12,629 nucleotides of DNA from Spirochaetales bacterium (lineage in GTDB: Bacteria > Spirochaetota > Spirochaetia > Treponematales > Rectinemataceae), in NCBI GenBank assembly GCA_015657395.1, contig JADLKI010000003.1, positions 7,890-20,518 on the forward strand. Direction: 5' to 3'. The notes under the pieces were generated by a model, which had not been told where the DNA came from, did no database searches, and saw only the letters and a list, made by a program, of their open reading frames with translations. Within the stretch, counting starts at the first letter, position 1. Each line of letters opens with the position of its first letter. A program made the position numbers and the translations under genes. Below, one piece after another: positions 1 to 7,600 of the stretch.

Positions 1-1117
1 GAAGCAAGGACAAGAAGCCGCCCGCCAGCGTGCCCACCACGCAGATCATTGATCGCGAGGGCTCGCTCTTCTTCTCTGGCGGCACCGCCGTGTCGATCAC
101 CTCGACGAAGACCTGATCCGTGGCATTCTGCAGGCGCAAATTCTCGAGGCTCGTCAGGAGCCCGCCGTATATCTTTGTCGCCAGTTCGAGCTCCGCCTGC
201 AGATTCGCGTATTCCATAAGGGCCTTGGGCGTCTCGCTTATGGATGGACCGACGCCGCCGCCCGTGCGCTCGAAGTTGTCGATCTGCTTCTGTATGGCCG
301 CAAGCTGGGCCTGGGCCTGGGTGAGCTTCGGGTTGTCGGCCGAGAGCGCGTTCTCCAGGCTGGAAATCTGAATCTCGAGGGTGATCTTCTGCTGGATGAG
401 CGAGCGGTACAGGTCGAGTCCCTGCTGGCTCTGGGTCGCCGGCGCCACGAGCCTATTCTTCCTCTGGTAATCCTCCATCTTGCTCTGAAGCTCGCGCACC
501 TTCTTTTCCTGGTCCGCAACCTGCTGCTCCAGCACCACGATGCTCTTGCCGCTCGAAGTGAGCACGCGGTTCGCAAGGTCCTGCTGCAGCAGGTCTATCG
601 CCGTATTGGCTATCCGGGCCGAGAGCTCCGCGCTCTTTGTCTTCGCCGACACCTTGATGAGCGACGTCTTCGCATCTATCGAGACGGAAAAGACGTCCTT
701 CTGGAATATCTCCACAGCGGCCGAAAGAGGACTTACATCTTTGAGCTTCTCCGGCTTTTTGATGAGCTGTGGGATCAGATCGAGTTCGTTGATGACCTTG
801 ACCGCCAGCTCCCGGCTGTTGAGGATCGCCTGGATCTTGACCGAAGGGTCCGAGGAATTCGTGCCGGGGAGGCTCACGCCCGCCATCGCGGCAAGACCCG
901 CATACTGGGAGAGCAGCGAAGAGGAGGAGCTCGAAATCGGCAGGACCGTGCTCGTCGCGGTGTACCTGTTTGGCAGTCTGAGCGCATAGACCACCGAAAG
1001 CACCGCGGCCAGCACCGTGATGATGATGATGAGCCACTTCTGCCGCCAGACTGTCGCGGCCAAGTCGATCAGCGATACCGATTCCGTCACAGCAGTATTT
1101 TGTTCAGCCACAGTCAT
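1..1117 (-). CDS. Wzz/GNVR-type polysaccharide chain-length determinant or co-polymerase, C-terminus cut by window edge
   Basis: Inner-membrane protein of the Wzz/PCP family, which controls polymer length or assembly during polysaccharide synthesis. The reverse strand reads openly for 372 codons to the left edge. It shows a short cytoplasmic N-terminus, a first membrane segment at about residues 29-46 (WLIIIITVLAAVLSVVYAL), and a periplasmic Wzz region with a Ser run and the SLLSQYAGLAAMAG segment. A long coiled-coil-forming stretch around LEQQVADQEKKVRELQ follows, then LLTSLENLRLQNATD, and finally the Pro-containing VIDTAVPPEKKSEPSRS motif leading into the second membrane segment, where the sequence ends. 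Whether a tyrosine-kinase domain follows cannot be seen. It lies 9 bp after the SLBB gene fragment, so co-transcription is likely. Start: GAGGAG (1118-1123) abuts the ATG at 1117, whereas the GTG at 1111-1109 is 6 nt away and better spaced. The true start may therefore be two codons downstream. Confidence 0.88.
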   Translation of the reverse strand, partial: MTVAEQNTAVTESVSLIDLAATVWRQKWLIIIITVLAAVLSVVYALRLPNRYTATSTVLPISSSSSSLLSQYAGLAAMAGVSLPGTNSSDPSVKIQAILNSRELAVKVINELDLIPQLIKKPEKLKDVSPLSAAVEIFQKDVFSVSIDAKTSLIKVSAKTKSAELSARIANTAIDLLQQDLANRVLTSSGKSIVVLEQQVADQEKKVRELQSKMEDYQRKNRLVAPATQSQQGLDLYRSLIQQKITLEIQISSLENALSADNPKLTQAQAQLAAIQKQIDNFERTGGGVGPSISETPKALMEYANLQAELELATKIYGGLLTSLENLRLQNATDQVFVEVIDTAVPPEKKSEPSRSMICVVGTLAGGFLSLL

Positions 1118-1123
1118 CTCCTC
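1118..1123 (-). promoter_or_regulatory. Shine-Dalgarno for the Wzz gene, favouring a GTG start
   Basis: GAGGAG directly touches the ATG at 1117 and leaves exactly 6 nt (ATGACT) before an in-frame GTG at 1111-1109. The spacing suits the GTG. The protein differs by only two residues (MTVAEQ or MAEQ). Confidence 0.55.
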
Positions 1124-1126
1124 ACA

Positions 1127-1663
1127 TTACAGGCCCAGGAGTGTCTTTGCAGTCAGCGCAGTTGTCAGGATGGTGCCGACAATCTCAAAGCCATCGCTCA
1201 GGTAAGCCCAGGTCATAGACAATTTGGACGATTTGGTGGGCACGTAGACCGTGTCGCCGGGCTCAAGCCTGTAGTTCAGGATATTCGGCCTGAAGAAAAG
1301 GAAGCCCTTGCCCTCGGTGCTGTCGAGCTTGCCTGAGACGCGGATGATGTATGCATGCGCCAAATCGGCCTCGTCCAAGATCCAGCCGGACTCGGCGATA
1401 GCCTGGCGTACGGTTAAGCCTTCCTTGTACAGCACCACATTCTGGCTCGACACTTCGCCGGATACCAGCACATAGGTCGGCATTTTGGGCACGTAGACGA
1501 GGTCGTCGCGCTCGAGCCTGATATCGGAAGAGGAGCCTGCCAGCGCCTCGACTGAGTCGGGGATATCGAGCGCGATTCGCCCAAAGCCTTCCTTGTAAAG
1601 CTGTTTCAGATTGCCGAGCTTAGCCTTCTGGATCGCGAGATCAACATGCATGTTCGCAATCAC
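1127..1663 (-). CDS. C-terminal SLBB fragment of the giant polysaccharide export protein, detached by a frameshift
   Basis: A 178-codon ORF that opens with a GTG overlapping the TGA of the upstream giant ORF (GTGA). It has no signal peptide and no convincing Shine-Dalgarno. Its N-terminus (DLAIQKAKLGNLKQLYKEGFGRIALDI) looks like the second half of the helical hairpin that normally precedes the last SLBB domain in Wza-like proteins. The first half (SAQQAQVDRLIAQYEAA) ends the upstream ORF. One SLBB domain follows (DIRLERDDLVYVPK, VLVSGEV, LTVRQAIAESGW, RLEPGDTVYVPTK), then a hydrophobic tail (WAYLSDGFEIVGTILTTALTAKTLLGL) that could be a C-terminal amphipathic or membrane helix like that of Wza. 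The same frame reads sensibly upstream of the GTG (GAALPTISSSSSSSVSGFAV), so the start is probably artificial. It is best read as the tail of the preceding gene. Separate translation by coupling at GTGA cannot be excluded. Confidence 0.8.
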   Translation of the reverse strand: MIANMHVDLAIQKAKLGNLKQLYKEGFGRIALDIPDSVEALAGSSSDIRLERDDLVYVPKMPTYVLVSGEVSSQNVVLYKEGLTVRQAIAESGWILDEADLAHAYIIRVSGKLDSTEGKGFLFFRPNILNYRLEPGDTVYVPTKSSKLSMTWAYLSDGFEIVGTILTTALTAKTLLGL

Positions 1664-4600
1664 GGCGAAGCCTGATACAGAAGAGGACGAAGAGCTCGAT
1701 ATGGTGGGCAGTGCAGCCCCGCGGACGTCGCCGCCTCGTACTGTGCGATGAGCCTGTCGACCTGGGCCTGCTGCGCGGACGCGACCGATTTCCGGATCAG
1801 GACAAGCCCCTTCGGATAAGCTCTCTGATCGTAGCCGCCCACTGCCGCAAGAGCGTCGGAGAGCCGCATCCCTTCGGTAAAGGCGAGAGTCTGGGGATGC
1901 ACGACTTCACCCCGGACCACGATCGCCGGCAGATGTTCGTCGGGCAGAAGCGCCTTGATCGTAATGGCGTCTCCCGGCGAAAGCAAAATTTTGGTGGTGG
2001 GCTGCCGTTTCAGGTAATCCTCGAGATACACGACAGTCGTCTCGCCTGAGGTCTTCTTGATTTCAGCCTTTAGTTCCATCAGGTCCTGCAAAAGTGTCAC
2101 GGATCGGAGGACCGACGACAGTTCGATCTGGTCATAATACGGTATGACCTTCGGATCGGCCACCTCGCCCGCGATGCTGATGGGCTTCTGGGAATATTTG
2201 GGATAGAAAATGACGGTATCGCGCGGCTGGAGTTCGACATCTGCCTGGGCCGAGACTACCTGACCTGGCGCAAAATTGATGACTTCACTCTTAACGCTGT
2301 AGCGGTAGACCTCGGCATAACTCGTCTCGGTATCGATGAGGATGTCGCTCTTCTGGATGATATCGGAGAGCTTCATGCCGCTGTACCAGGCATAACGTCC
2401 GGGATAGCGAATCAGTCCCTTGAGCAGCACAGTATCGGGATATTTCGAGAAATCGTGATTCTCTCCTGTGTCGCCCGCCGTGACGAAGCGGATGATGTCT
2501 CTCGGGTATATCCGTATGTCCTGATACCCTTTGAGCACTGCGAGGGGACTGAAGGTGAGGTAGTCGATTCTGTCGCTCCTCTGCCACCGCTCGATTTCGC
2601 CATAGAAAATGTCGGTGGTCGAGAGCAGCTGCTCGGGCGTCAGTATCTCCGACAGCATTTTCGGAGCGCTGAAGGAGTAGAGACCCGGAAAATTCGCGGC
2701 ACCCTGAATGGCGATCGCGTTGGCAAACTTGTCAAAGTCGATTTTCTCGGGAAGGTATTTCACAGGTACAAAGTGAATGGAATCCATTGCCCGCAGCGGG
2801 ATGTCGTAGGTTTTCCCAAGGACTTCGCGCGGCGAGAAGGTGAGGTATTCCCAGCTTCCGTCGGCCTTGCGGCGTGTCATCTCGGCATAGTCTAGGTTGG
2901 TGTCCTGCAATATCTGATCAGACGTTACGACTGAAGAGAGCATCAGATTGGGCGTGCGCGCATAGGGACCTTCGTACCGTATACTGCCTGAAGTATAGAC
3001 AACTTCGAGATAGAGACCGAGGTCTGTCTCTATGCCTCCGGTACCGGCAGCAGGTGCAGGCGCGGCTGTGCCATTGGCTGCGACTGGGGCGGCCTGGGCG
3101 GTACCTGCCGGTCTGGAGACTGTGCCGCCTCCATTGCCAGGGGCCGTCGTTATCTGGACTTCCGCCGCTCCCTGGACGGTAGAGGCAATCTTCGGTGCAA
3201 GAGTGCTGTACAGTCGTATCCTGTCACGGGCCTTCAGCGTCGTGTCATACTCCCCTCGCCCCACCTCCCGCGGCGCAAACGTCACATACTCGTTCTTCCC
3301 TCCACCCAACGGCCTCACTATCTCCGCATAGACCTGGTTCGTCTCCAATAACGGCTTCGCCAGCTTCAGAAGCGCCGACAGACTCATCCCCTCCGCCCAC
3401 GCATACGAACCCCCAAATCCCACAGGCCCTTCCACCGTCACTGCCTGCCCAAATCGCTCCGCATCAGATGCTGGCGCCACATACCCCACCTTCACCAGCC
3501 GGATCACATCCCTTGGGCCTAACTCAATATCATACCCCCCACTCAGCACTTCACCAGGACGGAACGTCAGATACTCATTCTTCCCATCACTCCTCAGCCG
3601 CGTAATCTCCCCATAGTTCAGATTCGTGTCTAGCAGCATCTGATCCGCCGTCAGCACCGAAGAAAGCTTCATCCCGGGCCGCAGCGCGTACACTTCAGGC
3701 CGCGCCACGTTCCCCGTCAGCTGTACAAGATCGCTGAATTTCTCAAGGTTCGGCTGTTCTCCTGCTCCCCCAAATGCCGTCTTCGCCACAAATCGAATCG
3801 CATCCTTCGCCTTCAGCGCAAGGTCATACTTCCCTTCCAGCACGTTTTTCGGCGCAAACGTATGATATTCCGGCGTCCCGTCTGCCTTCAGCCGTGTCAA
3901 CTCCGCATACTCAAGATTCGTCTCCTCCAGTATCTGGTCTGTCGTCACCACCGAGGACAGCTTCAAGCTCGGCGTCCGCGCATAAGGCCCCTGGTACCGG
4001 ATCGTCCCACTCACCGTCACAACCTCAAGAAACAGCCCTAAATCGGGAGTGATCGTCGCCGCTGATCCAAGGACTGGCGCTGTTGCCGGTGCCTGACTCG
4101 CTGCGGGCACCTCCACCGGCACAGTCTCTTGGGTACCAGGGACTACCCCTGGCCCACCACCCTGAGAAGTCGTCCCTGGGGACACTGTCGCTCCACCCGC
4201 CACAGCCGGCGCCTGTACACTCCCTCCCTCAGAGACCTCCGTCCCGGCTTCCACCCCTTGCTTCACCGTCGTCGTTTTCGCGGTCGCAGTGCTGTACAGT
4301 CGTATCCTGTCACGGACCTTCAGCGCCGTGTCATAGTCCCCTCTCTCCACCTCCCGCGGCGCAAACGTCACATACTCGCTCTTCCCTCCACCCAACGGCC
4401 TCACTATCTCCGCATAGACCTGGTTCGTCTCCAATAACGGCTTCGCCAGACTCAACAGATCCTTTAGCCCCATTCCCTCTTTCCACGCATACGAGCCCCC
4501 AAATTCCACCGGCCCTTCCACCGTCACCGCCTGCCCAAATCGCTCCGCCTCCACCGCTGGCGCCACATACCCCACCTTCACCAGACTGATCACATCTCTC

Positions 4601-7600
4601 GGCCCTAAGTCGAGGTCGAAGCTCCCCGCCAGCACCTCCCCGGGCCGGAAGGTCAGGTATTCATTCTTTCCGTCCGCCTTCAGCCGCGTAATCTCACCAT
4701 AGTTCAGATTCGTGTCCAGCAGCATCTGATCCGCCGTCAGCACCGAAGAAAGCCTCAGTCCCGGTGTCAGCGCATAGACATCAGGCCGCGCCACGTTCCC
4801 TTTCAGCTGTACTATCGCTGAATACTTGTTGAGCTCAGGTGCCGATCCTGCAGCGCCAAACGCCGTCTTCGCCACAAAGCGTATTGAATCTTTCGCCTGT
4901 AAGGGGAGATCGTCTGTACCTCCAAGTACGTCCTTGGGCGAGAATGTCCGGTATTCTGCCTTACCGTCAGCGTTCAACCTTGTCAACTCCGCGTAGTCCA
5001 GATTTGTGGTATCGAGGATCTGCTCGGGGATTAGTACCGACGAGAGCATGAGTCCCGGCGTCCGCGCATAAGGGCCCTGGTAGCGAATCTCTCCCACGAC
5101 AGAGACATATTCCTTTACATCCCTAAGATGCGGATTGTTCACGTCGATTGTTTCAGCGCCACTGGCAGACACAGCGGTCTCTGTAGCCTCCGTATACAGT
5201 CGGACGATATCTTTGGCCTTCAGCGCCATATCGAACGCGCCACTCGCCACTTCCCGCGGCGCAAACGTCAGGTATTCGCTCCGGCCATCTTTTCCAATCC
5301 GCACCACTTCCGCGTAGAACTGGTTCGTCTCGAGCTTCGGTTTCGCCAGTTTCAGAAGCGCCGACAGGCTCACACCCTCTTTCCACGCGTACATCCCCCC
5401 AAACTGCACAGGCCCTTTCACTTCCACCGCGTCCCCAAAGCGGTCGAAATCCGGCTTCTCCGGCGCATACCCCACCTTCACGAAGTTCACCACGTCTCGC
5501 GGCTCCAACGCAAGGTCCCAGGCCCCGCTCAGCACCTCCGAAGGCCGGAACGTCAGGTATTCGTTCTTACCGTCGGGGCGTTGCCGCGTCAGCTCCCCGT
5601 AATTCAGATTCGTGTCCAGCAGCATCTGATCTTTCGTCACTATCGACGACAGCTTCAATCCCGGCGTCAGCGCATAGGGACCCGTATATCTGACGGCACC
5701 ACTGACCGTCACCACGTCGTTGAAGAGATCCTTCTCTGTGTCCGGTGGGCCATACGACACGGCTGGCGTCGTCGGCACAGCTGTCTGCGCAAGCTTGGAC
5801 GCTGTTCCAGAAGCTGCCGGTTGAGTAGTGGTAGCGACAGGAATGGTTGCCGGGGTGGGCATACGGGTCGCGAGTGGCGCTGACTGAGTATTTCCAGCTT
5901 GGTCATTCGCAACCGCCCCCGAGGCGATACCCGTGGGCTGCGTATTCGCGCTTGCCGGTGCTGTTGTGGTCGTCGCCGGTACGGCGCCCGTCGCCTGCGA
6001 AGCTGCCGGCGCATTGGGAACCGTCGCACCCTGCGCCGCAGGGCTCGGTCCCGTCGCTGCACTGGGCACGGCAACACTTGGTGCCGCATTCGCAGTCCCT
6101 GCACCCGCACTCGCCACTGTCACACTGCCCGATGCCTCTGTCGTTCCCGTCGCCGCCTGTAAAGGCGCCTGCACGGGAACCGATGCCTTCTGCGCACCGG
6201 AAACCGCCGCACTCTGCACAGTCGCACTTGCCGGCGCTCCCGTAGGCGCCGTAACTTGCGCCGCGGTGCTCGGTGCCGCCACTGTACTGGTCAGGGCAGC
6301 GCCAGATACTCCTCCCACCGGCATGTTCGTATACAGCCGTACAATATCCTTCGCCTTCAGCGCCATGTCATACGCGCCACTCGTCACTTCCCGCGGAGAA
6401 AAGGTCAGGTATTCACTCCTCCCGTTCTCCCCCGCCCTCACGATCTCCGCGTAGAACTGGTTCGTCTCGAGCTTCGGCTTCGCCAGTTTCAGAAGCGCCG
6501 ACAGGCTCATACCCTCCCGCCACGCGTACATTCCCCAAAACTGCACAGGACCTTTCACTTCCACCGCGTCCCCAAAGCGGTCGAAGTCCGGCTTCTCCGG
6601 TGCGTACCCCACCTTCACGAAGTTCACCGCATCCCGGGACGCCAGCTCGAAGTCCCAGACCCCGCTCAGCACTTCAGAGGGCCGGAACGTCACATACTCG
6701 TTCTTCCCGTCGGGCTGCAGCCGCGTGATCTCCGCATAATTGAGGTTCGTATCCAGGAGCATCTGATCTTTCGTCACTATCGACGACAGCTTCATCCCCT
6801 CAGTCAGCGCATACACGTCCGGCCGCGCCACGTTCCCCGTCACGGTCACCGCATTGGGAAACTTATCGAAATCGTGGTCGGTCGCCTGCCCGTCCCGCGC
6901 GACGAAACGAATGGTGTCGTACCTCGCGAGCGCCAGATCGGTCTTGCCCGCCAGCACGCTGTCCGGCGAGAAGGTATGGTATTCAGGTTTTCCGCCGGAG
7001 CCTCTCCGCGTAAGCTCGGCGTAGAAGTGATTGGCATCGAGGAGGAGGGCGTTGTTCGCGAGAAGATCGGAGAGCCGGGCCCCTTCCTTATACAGATAGA
7101 ATCCCGGATATTTGACCGGTCCGCTTATCACCACCGTATCGGCAAAGCGGTCGAAATCCGGATCGATCGTCGTGTCATCGTAGCGGTAGAGCACTACCTT
7201 GTCGAACTCGGAGAGCGGCACGTCGCCAGCCGAGGCAAGCACATCCCTCGGAGAGAAGGCGAAGGACTTGTCGCGTCCCGACTGATCGATGCGGTACAGG
7301 CGGCCATAGAAGAGGTTCGTCTCGGGCAGCGGCTGCGCCTTCAGCAGGAGGCTCCTGAGAGTCTTGAAGGTGCCGACATCGTAGCGCCCGGGATACTTCA
7401 CCGTGCCGGAAATCTGGGCCTGGCCCAGGAGAAGGTCGCTCACCCTGCCGAAATAGACGAAGTCACCGTCGCTGACAGTCAGACCCGCAAAGGCCTTGTC
7501 CGCGATATCGCCCGTGCGCAGCACCTTGCCCGCGGCCTCGAAGCGGAGCAGGCTCACGTTCCCCGAACGCGCCGAAGGCAGCGCATTCCCCGCCAGCGCG

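Noticed and set aside
895..945. Ser run in the Wzz protein resembling the Ser run near the SLBB frameshift
   Set aside because: LPISSSSSS and LPTISSSSSSS are short low-complexity stretches with different flanks. I see no evidence of shared origin.
453..1037. Minus-strand frame beginning MAHHHHHGAGRG that resembles a His-tag
   Set aside because: The His run is the out-of-frame reading of the LIIIIT membrane segment of the Wzz protein, which reads coherently in the other frame. It is not a cloning tag.
4140..4175. Runs of C on the plus strand as a G-quadruplex on the coding strand (also near 3390-3430)
   Set aside because: Four runs of three or more exist, but at least one loop is about 11 nt, so it does not meet the usual compact criterion. 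The runs follow from Gly- and Pro-rich codons.
3195..4589. Several plus-strand frames rich in Pro, Ser, Thr and His
   Set aside because: Antisense of the repeat modules. Their similarity to one another simply reflects the duplicated DNA.
3202..7134. Regular repeats considered as a CRISPR array or satellite DNA
   Set aside because: The repeats are about 285 and 1086 bp, in frame and protein-coding with domain conservation. They lack the short repeat-spacer structure.
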